Shown here one piece after another: positions 11,410 through 24,800 of a stretch of DNA of 64,000 nucleotides. The notes under the pieces were generated by a model, which was given only the letters and a program-made list of their open reading frames with translations, had not been told where the DNA came from and did no database searches. The stretch covers positions 359,937 through 423,936 of the forward strand of contig NW_020312011.1 of NCBI RefSeq assembly GCF_003144115.1. Reading direction: 5' to 3'. Numbering within the stretch: the first letter of the stretch is position 1; the number at the start of each line of letters is the position of its first letter. Position numbers and translations under genes: made by a program. The DNA comes from Tilletiopsis washingtonensis (Eukaryota > Basidiomycota > Exobasidiomycetes > Entylomatales).

Positions 11410-14400
11410 TCAGCGATGCATCGCCATCGGCATCGCCGAGCGGTTCGGCGACACGGGCGGCACGCTGCCGGCGCGCACCGTGTTGCTGCGCCGCAGCGTG
11501 GCGGTCTGCGTCTCGAGCTCGCGCGAGGCCGCCTGCCAGCGCTGCGAAGGGGCACATCAGAGCGTGTCAGCTCGCGTGCCGCTGTCATCGAGTCGCCGCA
11601 GCACTCACACTCATGTGGTCGTCGGCGACCTGCTTGTACTTCGACACGGCGCGCTGCAGCGACATGATGATGTCGCTGTCCACGCCCGCCTCGTCACACA
11701 GCGACTCGTAGGCCGCCTGCGTCTCGGCCAGCTCGGCCCGTGTCCGTGCAAGCTGTGAGGATGACCAAGATCAGCAGTCGCACTCTTGACAGTGGCCACT
11801 CGCGGCCACGCACCTCCTCGTGGACAAGACGCAGGTTCAGGTTCTCGTCGCGCACGGACTGCAGCGAGCGGCGGTGGGCCTCCACCTCGGCCTCGACGCT
11901 CTCGAGCTCGACCTTGAAGCGCTCGCGGCTGGCCTGCAGCAGCGACTCGGCGCGCGAGTCGCCGCTCAGCAGGCGCGTCTCGAGGGCCTGCAGCTCCTGC
12001 TCGAGGTAGGCAATGTGCTCGTCGCGCTGCTGCAGCATCTCGTTCTGCTCGCGCATGCCCCGCTCGGCGTCGTTGAGCTGCAGGTTCGCGGCGCTGTGCG
12101 CCTTCTGCGCCTTGACTGCCGAGTCGCGCGCCTCCGCCACAGCCGCAGAGAGCGAGGCGTGGTTGATTTGCATCTGCGAGAGGACGTCAGCCGTTGTCTG
12201 GGGGCAAGGACACTCGCACACTCACCTCCTGCATCGAGTTCTCCAGCCGCGCGCGCTCAGTGCTGTCCTCCCGGCGCGCCTGTGTCTCGCGCTCCAGGCG
12301 CTGCCGGGCATCGGCGAGCTGTGCCTCGGCCGCGATCTGCGCCCGGCGTGCTTCGTCGTTGGCGCGCGAGGCACCGGCAAAGTCGACCGAGCCGCGCTTG
12401 AGAGCAGCAGGCGCAGTGCCGTTGCGAGCACTGGGTGCGACGTTGCCGTACTCGTAAAACGCGCGCGCATTCGACACGCCCGGGCTTGCGGATGCTGCGC
12501 CAAGCAGCGGCGGCGGCACGACGTGTGCGGCACTCGCGCCGTTGCGTGTCCGGCTGAGCGCGCTCGACATGTCCTGCTCAAGCTGATCGTTGCCGGCCTT
12601 GAGCTGCTCGAGCAGCCGCTTGCGCAGGTCGCGATCGTCGCCCGAGCCTGCCTTGACAAGCTCCGACAGGTTCGAGAAGGTGTTGTGCGAGCCGTTCAGC
12701 GTGCTGTGAAGGTGATGTCAGTCAAGCTGGCGCTCCACAGAAGACGACTGACTCACCGCTCAAGCTCGGCAATGCGCTTCTCATACGCCTGCTGCGAGCG
12801 GCTCAGAGCCTCCGAATGCTGCAGATCCTTGCGGCGCGCATCCGACTGGGCGCTGTCCCGGTCGCGTCGCGCAGACTGCAGCTCGCGGTTGGCCTCCGCC
12901 AGCTTGTTCTCGAGCGTGCGCACAGCTCGGCTCTCGCTGCCTGTGCCCGCAGACGAGTTCGCCGCACTGCTGCTCGCGACATTCTTCAGCACCGTGCGGT
13001 CAGCCTGCGAGAGGCGCGAGACCTCGCGCGTCAGGTCCTCGTTGTCCGAGATCAGGCGTGCCTTGGACTTCTCCAGCGTCTTAGTGTAGTGCGCGAGCTC
13101 CTGCAGCTTGCTCTGTGCGTCGGCGAGCTGGCGGTCCGTGTACTTCTTGGCCTCTTCCAGCACGTGCACGTGCTCGACGATCGTCTTGTTGGTCATCGAC
13201 TGCGCCGTCTTGAGCTCGGCCTGCGTGGCGGCCAGAACCTCGCGCAGACGCGCCAGCTCGGCGTCCTTCATCGTGTGCTGCTGCTGCAGCGTCGTCAGGT
13301 TGCGCTCGTGCTGGCGCGCGCCGCTCTCAAGCAGCTCTCTCCGCTTGCTCTCCGCAGACAGCTCCAGAGCAGCCTGGTCCGCCTTGGCCTTCCAGGCGCC
13401 CTGGCCCCGCTCGAGTGCGAGGATGGCGTCCTCGAAGTCGCGCTGCTTTGTCGCAGATGCCGCGAGCTGACGCTCGCTGGCTTCGTGCGCGCTGCGTGCC
13501 TCCTGCAGGCCCTGCTCCGCAGTGTGCGCACGGGTCCGCACATCGTCGAGCTGGTCCTGCGCAGCACGCTTGGCCTGCTCGGCGGCAGCGACAGCAGCGG
13601 TCGCCTCGGCAAGCTGGCGGTCTGTGGCCGATGAACTCGAGGTGAGGTCCTGGTGTGACCGCGTGAGCTCGGCGTGTTCTCGCCGCGCTGCGTCGACCTC
13701 GGCCCGCAGCGAGGTGACGCGCTCGGCAGTCGAGTGCTCCTGCTCGGCCTTCTGCTTCTGCAGCGCGGCGATGTCGGAGCGCAGGCCCTGCAGCTCCTGC
13801 TCCTTGAGGCGCTGCAGCTCCTTCTGCTTCGAGTCCTCCGACGTCTTGGCGTCCATGAGGCTGCGCGTCTCGTCGAGCTCGCGCTGGAGCTGCGCCGACG
13901 AGTCTTGAGCGCGCCGCGTCTCGCCCTGCGCAGACTTGACATCCTGCGTCAGCGTCTCGACGCGAACTTGCAGCTCGCTGATCTGCCGGGCGAGGCTGTC
14001 GCGTTCGCGCGTGATCGCAGCGATCTGGGACGAGAGCTCCGACTTCTCAGCCTCGCGCTTCTGCAGCTGTGCCTCGAAGTCAGCCGAGCTGCGCGCCAGC
14101 TCCGCGAGCTGGTGCGAGGACTGCCGGGAAGACTCCTCGAGCTTGGTGGCCTTCAGCCGCTCCGTCTCGCGTGCGCGCGACTCGCTCGCGAGCTTTGCCT
14201 CCAGCTCTGCAACGGCTGCGGCCATGCGCTGCTCAGCGCGCTGGACGTCCTGCTCCTTCTCTGCAAGCTTGCGATCAAGCTCGGCGCGCTCTGCAGCGTG
14301 CGAGGAGCGCTGGTTGCCGAGCGTAACGAGCTCGCTCGAGCGCTGCTCGAGGTCGGCCACGAGGCCAGCTTCGCGCTGCTGCCACGCCTTCTGCTCTTGC

Positions 14401-17400
14401 TCGAGGCGTAGAAGGTGTTCTGCCGCAGCATCGAAGGCGGTCTTGAGCTCTGCGCGGCTCGTCTCGGATGTCCGCTGAGCCACGAGTGCGCGCTCGAGCT
14501 GGCTGTCGAGCTGGTCGACGTCGACCTGCATAGCTGCAAGATCCTCCTCAAGCTGCGACTCTCGCTCCTTCGAGCGCGCCAACAGCTGATCCTTGTCGGC
14601 CAACAGCGAGCGCTCGGCCTCGAGGGCATCCTCGACGCGCTTCTTCTCCGCCTCGAGGCTGAACTTGAGGGCCTCGAGGGCCTCGCGCTCGCGCTGGTCT
14701 CGCTCGGCACGCTCCGTGATAAGCGCCAGCTCAGTGGCCTTGCGCTTGAGCTCCTCCTCGTGCCGCGTGCCCGTCAGCAGCGGCCGCACCTTGGTGTAGA
14801 GCTGCCACCAGGGCCACTCGCGCAGCTGCACATACAGGCGCGCGTTGCGCTGGATCGTGCGCACCGCGGCGGCGCGGTTCAGGATCTTCTTCATCTGGCG
14901 GCGCGCCGTGAACATGCGGCACGCGCCCTGGAAGCGCGAGAAGATGTCGAAGAGGTGCGAGTCACGACGCTCCTCCATCTCGGCGAGCACACCAGCCTTG
15001 AAGAAGATCTTCGTGAGGCCGACCTTGAACGCGGCGCGGTCGAGCTCGAGCGCCTCGACCATGCGCTGGCACGCCTTGCGCCCGTCCATGTAGCCGCGCG
15101 GGATGATGCCCGGCGTCAGCACCTCGTAGCGATTCCGGAACTCGGTGAAGAGCAGCCGGTTCGGGTAGCCGAGACGCGCAATGCGGATGCCCTCAAGCAC
15201 ACCGTTGCAGCGCAGCTGGTCCAGCACGATGGGCACGTCCATCTTGCCGGGCCGCTTCTCGCTGTTCGGCACAATGCAGCGCACGAAGTGCGGCTGCGTC
15301 GAACCGAGCTGCGTCATGAGCGAAGTGAGCTGCTCCTTGTGCCGCTGCGCGACAGTGCGGAATGCGCCGCGGCGCACGCGCCGCTTGGGCCCTGTCGGAA
15401 CGGCGCCAGGCTGCGAGGCGGCCAGCGCGGCCGCGGCGACGGCCTCGTCGTCGACAGCGAATTCCGCAAAGAGGCTTGCGACGAAGCGGTCCGTCGACTC
15501 GCTCATGACGCGCGTCAGGTTGTCGTTGAGCGGGTCCTTGTTGCGGTCGAGCCAGCCGTCGGTGCGGTACTCGACGTCTCCGGCGTAGTGCTTCACCGTG
15601 AAGCCCTGTGCGAAGCGCGCGGGCGCGTACTTCGTCGAGCCGTGCGCAACGCCCCGCTCAGTGGCGAGCGCCAGCCCGGCCGTGTCGCGCGGCGTGCCGT
15701 CCTTGTTTGTCGACCACAGCCGGTTGAGCTTCTCGGTGAAGGTCAGGTCCGACGCCTTGGGCATGATGCACTCCTCGTCGAGGCACGACAGGATGCCGAT
15801 CGGGCTCGTCGACTCGATCAGATCGATCGTCGGCTGCAGGTCCAGGCCGAAGTTGACAAAGTCCCACTCGATGTCCTCGCGTGCATACTCCTCCTGCTCG
15901 AGCACGAACATGTGGTGGTTGAAGAACTGCTGCCTGAGGGTGGGAAGAGCGTCAGTGCTGCGCAGGTGCCGGGTTGCGGCAAGGCTCACAGCTTCTCGTT
16001 CGTAAAGTTGATCAGCAGCTGCTCGAACGAGTTGATCTCGAAGATCTCGAAGCCTGCAATGTCGAGCACGCCGATGAAGGTGCTCTTGGACGTCGGCCGG
16101 TCGAGCGCCTGGTTGATGCGGTCGACGATGGTGGCAAACATCTTCTCGTACAGCGTCTTGCACAGCGCGGCCATCTCGTCGGTGACCTGCTTCTTGGTGC
16201 GCGCCTGCGCCACCCACTCACGGCCCGCCTTGATGCGCGGGCGCAGCAGCGCCTTGGTGAGCTCCTGCTCGGGCAGCCCGAGCAGGTGGCACACCTTCTC
16301 GACCTGCGGCGAGTTGGTGATGCGCGCCTGCTCCGAGCGGTCGTCGGCAAGCTCGATGTTGCCCACGTGCAGGATCGCAGCAATGACGCGGAACAGGTTG
16401 CCCTGCTCCTCGGGCGTGAAGCCGACCATCGCCAGCGCCTCGAGCAGCACCTGCCACTCGGACGTGTCGTCGATGCCCTCGACATGCTGCCGCGAGGACT
16501 TGAGGTAGCCATAGTGCTCCGGCTTGTCGCTCAGGAGCAGCTTTTCTGCAAGGCGGCGTGAGGCGTCAGACGTGGCGCAACCTAGCGCAGCACGCCAGCC
16601 ACTCACTCCGCAGCGCGTCGTCTCCGCTCCGCAGCAGCTGGTAGAAGACGTGGAAGGAGCGCTCCTTGTCGCTGCGGTTCGTCACTCTGCTCTTCTCCAG
16701 CAGGTACCAGTCCACATTGGCACCCGCAATCGCGCCCAGGCTCGTGAACTCGATGCGCACGAACTTTCCCTGAGCAGGAGAGACGCGTTAGCTGCCAGCG
16801 CGTCAGTGAGCTGGAGCGCGGCACGTACGAAGCGCGACGAGTTGTTGTTGCGGATCGTCTGCGCGTTGCCGAATGCCTCGAGAATCGGGTTCGCCTGCAG
16901 GATCTGCCGCTCGAGCAGGCCCAGCCGCTTCGAGCCCACCGCCTCGAGGCCGCGCAGCTGGTCGAGCACGTGGCGCGAGCTGTGGCTGCGCGTGAGGATG
17001 CCGCCGGGCGCGCCGGCTCCATTCGGCGGCGAGGCCACGACGCCAGCGCCGGTCGCGGAGGGATCGGCCGCGATGGCGGCGAGGTACTGGATGACCTTCT
17101 TTGTGTTCTCAGTCTTGCCTGCGCCGGACTCGCCCCTGCGCGCGGCGGTGTGAGTCGGCAGTCCCGTCACCCTCCCGCGGCTCATACTCACGTCACGAGT
17201 AAGCTCTGATTCTCACGCGCATCGAGCATGTTCCGCATGGCCACGTCTGCCAGCGCGAACACGTGCGGCGCGTTCTCCTCCCGCCGCCGGCCCTTGTACG
17301 ACTGGATGATCGCGTCTGTGTAGATCGGCAGCGCGTGGTAGGGGTTCACCGCGACCAGGAACAGGCCGGAGTAGGTCTGCCAGAGCGGGTGAGATCACAG

Positions 17401-17835
17401 GGCGCACGGCCGCAGGCGCAGCGAGGCACTCACATAGATGAGGCCGGAGAAGTAGCGCTGCCGCAGGTTGTGCACCACGGATGCCTCATTCAGAAAGGTC
17501 AGGTCTGCTATGTCCTCGGCCTTCTCGAACTTGGGCGGGTTCATCTTCGAGAGCTCGAAGGTGGGCACGTTGCGGATCTGCCCGGCGCGAGTCAGCCGCG
17601 GCGCTCTCATCGGACCAGCTGCTCGACTCACCGAGCCATCAGCCAAGCTGCACACGCTCGTCTCGCCGCCGTCCTCTTCCCGCACGACCCATGCGGAGAG
17701 GTAGCCGGCCGTCTTGTCCGGCAGCCAGACGTACTTCTTCTCTGCGAACTCGGCAGCGGCTGCGGCCTCGCCGGCGGCACCCGAAGCGGCCATGCTGTCC
17801 ACAGCGCGGCGCGAGAGCGCCGAGGTGCTAGCCAT
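11410..17835 (-). CDS. MYO1: Myosin II heavy chain (conventional two-headed myosin)
   Basis: Actin motor of the cytokinetic ring. Exons: complement(11410..11541, 11609..11752, 11814..12173, 12226..12703, 12757..15933, 15990..16545, 16607..16769, 16829..17135, 17192..17376, 17434..17577, 17632..17835), 1949 aa, normal for the class. An SH3-like N-terminal lobe (about 30-70) precedes the motor. P-loop GESGAGKT is at 179-186, followed by NNNSSRFGKF (switch I region), [15 protein letters not shown] (switch II) and an actin-binding FVRCIVPN segment. One IQ-like segment ([15 protein letters not shown]) leads to [14 protein letters not shown] at about 893. That is the head-tail junction of class II, and roughly 1000 residues of heptad coiled coil follow. 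All eleven exon phases close. The last exon ends in a short Pro/Met-rich tail. The class is secure; the symbol follows yeast usage. Confidence 0.95.
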
Positions 17836-18565
17836 GGCGGATCGATGCGCCGGCGAGGTGTGCGCGAGGTCGGAGTGCTGTGACGGGCCGTGCGCACGCA
17901 AGTGGAGCAGTGCGACAGGGGCCAGAGAGGCGGGCTCTCGCAGCGCAGGCGTGCGGCGTCGTGCGTGAGCAGTTGCGAAGAGTCGGTGCTGGCGGTCTCG
18001 ACGATGCGACAGAGGCGAGAGAGGGTGTCGCGCCGGACTTTGACGGCAGCTGTGGTGGACGGGTGGAGCGCGCGAGACGGTGAGCGCGCCGGTGATGATG
18101 CGTGGGCCCAGCCGCGCCCGGGCCGGCCGAGCGCCGCATCACGCCTCCTCCGCCTCCCATGCGCGGCGCGCGAGCTCTCTGCGGCGCCGCCCGCGCTTCT
18201 CGAGCAGCATGCAGCGCTGCAGCTGCAGCCTTCCGGCACATGCGCCGTTGTGCAGCAGCAGCAGATCTCCAGCGGCAGGTGGCGCCAGAGCGCAGCACGC
18301 AGCTCCGGCCTTGCCCTGCCTTGCCCCGCGCGCACGCGTCAGGGGCGCAACAAACACGGCTCACCGCGCCGCGCGCGCGTTGCCCCTGTCGGCCTTGGCT
18401 GTGCTGTCCTCGGCCGCCGAGTCCCGCGCCTGCTCCCACGCGCCTTGGCCCAGCTCCGCGGAGTGCACGGAGAAAAAAGTGACCGGCCGCGGCGCCGCGC
18501 GAATGTGCTTCGCTTACTCGCCAACTTGCCGCTCTTGCCTCACCACACCCACCCGCACCCACGCC
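17836..18565. promoter_or_regulatory. Divergent promoter region, myosin II and DRS1
   Basis: 730 bp between two start codons. No gene is seen. The DRS1 side ends in a C/A-rich leader (about 18530-18565) typical of fungal 5' untranslated regions. Confidence 0.55.
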
Positions 18566-21500
18566 ATGCCCGCACGCACCGCCACCAAGGCGGCACCCGC
18601 ACGTGCGGCGTCCGGCTCGTCGGCCAAGCCCGCGCGCAGCGCTGCGGCCGCCGGCGACCTCGTCATGACGATCGACTCGGACGACGACGTCGGGCCCGGC
18701 TCCGACGACGAGGAGCTCGCTCTCGCGGGCGCTGCCGCTGACGAGCCCGACTCGGCCGAAGAGGAGGACCTGGCGGCCATCAAGGGCAAGAAGCGCCTCA
18801 CGGCCCAGCTCTCGAAGCGCGAGAAGATCCGCGAGTCTGTCGCTGGCTCGTCGCGTGCCGGCGCAAAGGGCAAGGGCAAGGCCGACGCGCCCGACGGCAG
18901 CGGCCTTGCCGTGAGCCGCGACTTTGAGTTCGACACGGAGGATGCGGGATACGGCACTGGCGCCGGCTGGGACCTGGCGGTGAACGGCGTCAAGGGCAGC
19001 CGCGAGCTTGGTGTGAGTACCACCCAAGCGACCGCCCGACAGCGTGAGAGCTGACAACTGTCTGCGCAGGCGAAGCTGAGCGTGGACGACATCATCGAGC
19101 GGCGGCGCAAGAGGCTGCCGGAAGTCCTGCTGCCCGCTCCAGAGTCTGAGGACGAGGCAGACGCCGCCGGCAGCGCCAGCGGCGAGGAGCTCGAGAGTGC
19201 AGAGGAGGACCTGGAGTTCGCTGGGTTCGGCGACGAGGACGACGAGAGCGATGAAGAGGGCTTCGGCGCCGGCTTGCGCAAGGCCCGAACAGCGCCCGCC
19301 GCCGAGGCCGAGGATGACAAGTCAGATGAGGAGGATGAGGAGGATGAGGACGACGAAGACGAGAGCGCAGGCAGCGAGGACGAGTCTGCGTCCGCCGACT
19401 CGGCGGACGAAGACTCGGGCGAGGATGAGAGCGACCAAGAGACTGAGGTGCAGAAGGCGCGCAAGGCCGCCTACTTCGCCCAGGAGCCCGAGGCTGCTGC
19501 AAAGTCTGGCGGCGCGGCGGATGACGAGGCGCCGAGCTTCGCCGCTCTGGGCCTCTCGCGGCCGCTGTTGCGCGCTCTCGGCGCCATGGGTTTCCACGCG
19601 CCGACGCCCATCCAGGCCCGCTCGATCCCGCTGTCGCTTGCCGGCAAGGACATCGTCGCCGGCGCCGTGACTGGCTCCGGTAAGACGGCTGCCTTCATGA
19701 TCCCGGTGCTGGAGCGTCTCGCGCACCGCGCAAAGGGCCGCGACGAGGCCAAGACGCGCGTCGTCGTGCTCACGCCGACACGTGAGCTGGCGGTGCAGTG
19801 TCACGCCGTCGGCAAGGCGCTCGGCCAGTTCATGGACATTCGCTTCTGTCTCGCAGTCGGTGAGTCAGGCTGCGGAGACACACGCACGCGCAGGGTGCTG
19901 AGACGCGCTTCCAGGTGGTCTCTCTGTCAAGGCGCAGGAGGCGGAACTCAAGCTCCGGCCCGAGGTCATCATCGCCACGCCGGGTCGTCTGATCGACCAC
20001 ATCCGCAACAGCGCGTCGTTCGGCATCGACGACGTGGAGATCCTCATCATGGACGAGGCGGACCGCATGCTCGAGGAGGGCTTCGCCGCGGAGCTCAACG
20101 AGATCGTCCAGGCCACGCCCAAGGGCCGCCAGACGATGCTCTTCTCCGCCACGATGACGGACGACGTCGACGAGCTCGTGCGCCTCAGCCTGCGGCGGCC
20201 CGTGCGCCTCTTCGTCGACCCGAAGCGCACCACTGCCGCCAAGCTCATCCAGGAGTTCGTGCGCGTGCGAGGCTCGGGCTCGGCCGGCTCGGCTGCCGAG
20301 TTGACGGCAGGCAGCAGCTCGAGCGCTGGCGGCCGGCGGACAGAGGACGAGGCGCGGCCTGCGCTGCTGCTCAGCCTCTGCACACGCACCTTCCGCCACC
20401 AGGTCATCATCTTCGTCCGCTCCAAGAAGCTTGCGCACCAGCTCAAGATCGTCTTTGGCCTCGTCGGCCTCTCGGCCGCGGAGCTGCACGGTGACCTGTC
20501 GCAGGAGCAGCGTCTGCTGGCGCTGCAGAACTTCCGTGACGGCAAGGTCGACTTCCTGATCGCCACGGACCTTGCCTCGCGTGGTCTCGACATTCGCGGC
20601 GTGCAGACGGTCATCAACTACGACATGCCGGCGCAGTTCGAGCAGTACCTGCATCGCGTCGGTCGTACGGCACGTGCAGGCCGCAACGGACGGTGAGTGA
20701 AGATAGGCAGGTCAACTCTGTGCGGACACTGACGGCGTGCTGCGCTCCCACAGTGCCGTCACGCTCGTGGGCGAGGCAGACCGAAGGCTGCTCAAGACGG
20801 CGCTCAAGCGCTCGCCGGCGTCGCAGGTGAAGCACCGCCTCATCCCGCCGGAGGTCGTGAGCAGCATGATCACGCAGCTCGACGAGCTCAAGGGAGAGGT
20901 CGAGGAGGTGATGAAGGAGGAGCGCGAGGAGAAGGCGATGCGCACGGCCGAGATGGAGCTCACCAAGGGCAGCAACATGATCGAGCACCGCGACGAGATC
21001 ATGAGCCGGCCCAAGCGCACCTGGTTCCAGAGCGAGAAGGACAAGCTCGAGGCGAAGAGTGAGTCGTGACGGAGCGCTAGTCGCCGTATCTGTGCTGACG
21101 CGCGATCACATCAGACGTCTCTGCTGCCGACTACGCCGCCAAAGTCGACCCAAAGGAGGCGCAGAAGAAGCGCAAGGCCGACGAGGCGCCGAAGCGCGGC
21201 AAGTTCGACGGCCTCTCGCGCAAGCAGAAGCGCAGCAAGATGCTGCGCGAGGAGATTGCCGAGGAGAACCTCCAGCCCATGGTCGACGCCTCGGTGCGCG
21301 CCGCCAAGAAGGCGCACCGGCCGCGCGCGATGGGCGAGCCGGAGCCGCCGAAGCGGGCGGACAAGACCAAGACCAAGAAGAAGCGCTCGTCGACGAGCGC
21401 ACTCAAGGTCGGCAAGCAGGGCGGCGGCTTTGCGCGCGACCTCGGCGAGCGGAGCGGCGAGGCACGCAGCGGTGGCGGAGGCGGGGGCGGCGGAGGCGCT

Positions 21501-21587
21501 CGCAAGAAGGCTGGCGGCGGCCCGCTCGGGGGCAAGCCAGGCAAGGGCGGCGCCAGGAGCAAGGGCAAGAGCGGCCGCAAGCGCTAG
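18566..21587 (+). CDS. DRS1: ATP-dependent DEAD-box RNA helicase DRS1 (DDX27 family)
   Basis: Nucleolar helicase for 60S ribosomal subunit assembly. Exons: join(18566..19012, 19070..19859, 19915..20692, 20754..21058, 21115..21587), 930 aa. The N-terminal 300 residues are acidic and low in complexity (runs of Glu/Asp, as in other Drs1 proteins). The core follows: Q motif in [15 protein letters not shown], motif I TGSGKT (350-355), PTRELA, TPGRL, DEAD (459-462), SAT, and [11 protein letters not shown] close to the end of exon 3. The C-terminal part has the DRS1 signature TWFQSEKDK and a Lys/Arg/Gly-rich nucleolar tail. A Ser/Gly/Ala-rich insert lies between the two RecA lobes (around 20270-20340). 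It converges on the RING-RRM gene, 272 bp away. Confidence 0.94.
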
Positions 21588-21859
21588 CTCAGGCGTGGCA
21601 CTCGCTCGTGAGCGCGGAATGGTCATCGTTATTGCCCGGAGACATGCACCGGAGGCGCCGCGCGGTGCCTGCGCCCGTCAAGGGCGGTGCTGGGCCTGGG
21701 CTCGGAGGCTGGATACAAGAAGCGAGTCACGGATGCGGAAACAGAGTGAGAGACGTGTGTGAAGACAGGAGGAGACGAGAGAGAGGCTGTGTGGTTCGTT
21801 AGTAGGGAGGCAGGGCGCGGGCCGTCGGGAAGCCGGGCGCCGCATGCCAGAATAGGATG

Positions 21860-24800
21860 TTACTGAGGGCTGTGCGAGAGGGCGATCTGGCCGGCGACGC
21901 GCGCGACGAGCTCGTGGAAGCCCTGCTGCTGCTGGGCCGGAGCGTAGCCGTACGGGCCGGGCGGCGCGCCAGAACCGACGTGGGCGTCGGACGCTCCCTG
22001 CGCCTGGCCCTGAGGCAGGCCAGCGCCGCCGCCAGACATGCTGGCGAACTGCAGCTGGCGCAGCATGTGCTGCTGCTCGGCGAGGGCGCGCTGATGGTAG
22101 AGAAGCGACTGCTCGAGAGCCTGGCGCTGCTGCTGCTGAGCTGCGCCGAGGCCGGAGCCGTTGAGCATCTGCTGAGGCGCTCCGTGCATGGGCGCCACCC
22201 AGCCAGCGGGCGTTGCGTACATGTCCGGGCTGCCGCCGAAGGGCATCGGCGGAAGCGCCAGCGAAGCGTGCATCTGCTGCGGGAACGGCATCATGCCGTG
22301 CGGAGGGAGCGGGCCGGTGTGCGCCCACTCTGCGCCTCCAAAGTAAGGCGAGCCGGCGTTGGGCATCGGCATCGGCATGCCGCCGGCGAGGCGCGGCGAA
22401 GGCGTCGTGTGTGCAGCTGAGGCGAGGTGCGGCGAGACTTGAAGGCGGCCAGCGTCGAAGGAGGTCGGAGCGGGAGGAGCCGTCTGAGCAGTAGCCCGGC
22501 CCATGCCGTGCTGGCGGCCGCCCGTGCCGGCAGCGGCAGACATCGCGGTGTCCGGCCGCTGCTGCTTGGGCACTGCGCTCGTGGCGACGGCCAGCGAGTC
22601 CTTGGCGCAGTCGAGCAGACGGATCTTCTGCGGGATCGACAGGGCCGCGCACTGGCAGATCTGGAAGAGCAGGCGGTCCAGCGCCTCGCGGAGGCCCTTG
22701 ACGGCGGTGACTGCGCCGACGCACGTCGTGACGAATTCTGCGAGAAAGAAGGTCAGCTCCGGCAGTGCTTCGTGCCTCTCGCGGCGCAGACTGACCGCTG
22801 GCACGTTCAAAGACTGCGTGCGAGTCGTCAGCAAATGTGTCACGAGCGCGCACCCTGCCAACACTCACGCAAGCTGCGCATGTCGGGCGCCAGCGTGACC
22901 GGCACGAGACGCATCATCGACGTGAAGTACTCGACGACTTTGAGCGGGCCCTTGAGCTGCGGCGAGCCGTCGCGCAGGAGCTTGAGCACCTCGTGTAGCT
23001 GCAGACGAGAGGTCAGGACGATGGAGCGGGGCAGACACGCACGCTAGCACTCACCTCCCACGGCGTAAAGTACACGAACGTGCCGTCGATCGCGTTGTAC
23101 AGGCGGCATGCACGCGTCGGAAAGATCTCGTCGAGCAGCTCGTCGTCGCTGGCCTGGATGAGGCTGACCGGGCGGCCACAGAGGCGGTGGTTGTTGCGCT
23201 TGCGGATCAGCTTCATGGCTGCCTGCTTGTCGCGGCACTCGATGAAGCACGAGTTGGCCGTCTTGCCCGTCGGCAGCTCGATGGGCACGTGGATGGCGTG
23301 CGGGATCTGCGCGGCGTCGGGCAGCAGCTCCTCGAAGTCGGGCACCCACTCGAGAATGTCGTTGTACGACGCCGTCCAAGGGATGTTGTCGACGCGCACG
23401 ACGACCGTGCCGTTGATGCCCTGCCAGTCGTCCTCGTTCTCGAACTCGCTCGCGGAGAAGGCGAACGGCGTGCGAGAGAAGCTGTGCATGTGTTAGCGAG
23501 CTGGCACAGCCGGGGCAGCGGGTCTCTCACCTCGTCTGATGGCTCGAGCTCGTCATGGCGCTGTCGCTCATGAGCGCGGTGACGGCCGTCTTGGGTCCCG
23601 CAGCGCGCTGTGCGCGATCGTCGTTGATGCTGAACACATCGCTCGAAATACCGTGTTTGCCGAGCGGTGCGGGCTGCGCTGCACCGGCGTCGAGGCGCTG
23701 GCCGGAGGAGAGGCTCTTGGTCGAGGCGCCGTCGCCGTACGACACGAAGAACGAGCGGGCGCCGGCGGCCAGCGAGCCTGTCTTGCGAGTCTCTTCAGGC
23801 TTGGCGGTCGAGGGCCGAGAGTCCGGGCTAGCATCGGCCGGCGACAGACTAGGCTGAGTCTCGCTGTCGCGCGCCTCGGCCAGAGCCGAGTACTTGTTGT
23901 TGCTGCGCGCTGCACGGCTGAGCTCGAGCGCAGCGAGCGTGCCTCCGACGATCTTGCGAGCCGCCAGCCCGCTGGCGTTCTCGCCGAGCTCGAACTGCGG
24001 CGTAAGAGGACGGCCGAGGCTGGTGGCGTCGGAGGTGTTGGTCATGTCTGACGCCGTCGAGCCGCTGCGCTCGCGCATGCCGAGCGAGATGCCCTCGACG
24101 GGCGTGTGGCACGAGGCGCACGTGTGTTTGCGCGGCGGCGACGTCGAGACCTGGTTGATGCCGCTCGAGGTGCACGTCGGGCACGCGCGGTGGCCGCATG
24201 GCTCGAGCGTCGTGAGCACGAGACACAGCGAGCCGCACAGGTCGCACGAGCTCTTCATCGTCGTCTTGGGGCTCGACAGCGACGGGGAGAGACGGCGGAA
24301 CTCGCCCGCACCAACGGCGGCAGCAACGGCCACGGCCTCCGTGCCGGTCGTGGGCGAGCGGACGATCTGGTCGACGAGCTCCTGGAACGCCAGCAGACTG
24401 CCTTCCTCGCCCGGGCTGGCCTCGGCAGAGTCCGTGCTGAGACGGCTAGTGCGGCGCAGGAGGTTGATGTTCGGTCCGCGGCGCGGGCTTGGGCCCGAGA
24501 GGCTGGTCTGCGAGATCAGGTTGCCGAGGGCGTCAACGGCCGGGTGGCCGACCGTCATGCGGCGCGTACTTGCGCTGGAGTAGTCGGCCTTGCTGTCCGA
24601 GCCACGGCTCATCGCCGCAGCGTAGGCCGACATGGCCTCGCCACCGGAGCCGCCGGCCTGCGAGCGAAGCACACGCTGACTGGTCCAGCGCTCGGGGTTC
24701 ATGTCGGACGACTTGACGGTGGACGAGGTAAAGACGTCGGGGTCGGCCGCCGTGTTGGTGCGCGCGCGACGCAGCATCGGCGTCTCGCTCGACGTCACGG

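Noticed and set aside
12198-12225. A 28-nt intron in the myosin gene, ending at the first CCCCCAG
   Set aside because: Too short to splice. The next acceptor (intron 12174-12225, 52 nt) has a CTGAC branch site and also keeps frame.
14415-16508. 697-codon open frame on the plus strand opposite myosin II
   Set aside because: Mirror of the coding strand: high third-position G/C removes stops from antisense frames. No domain is visible, and the minus strand encodes a complete myosin.
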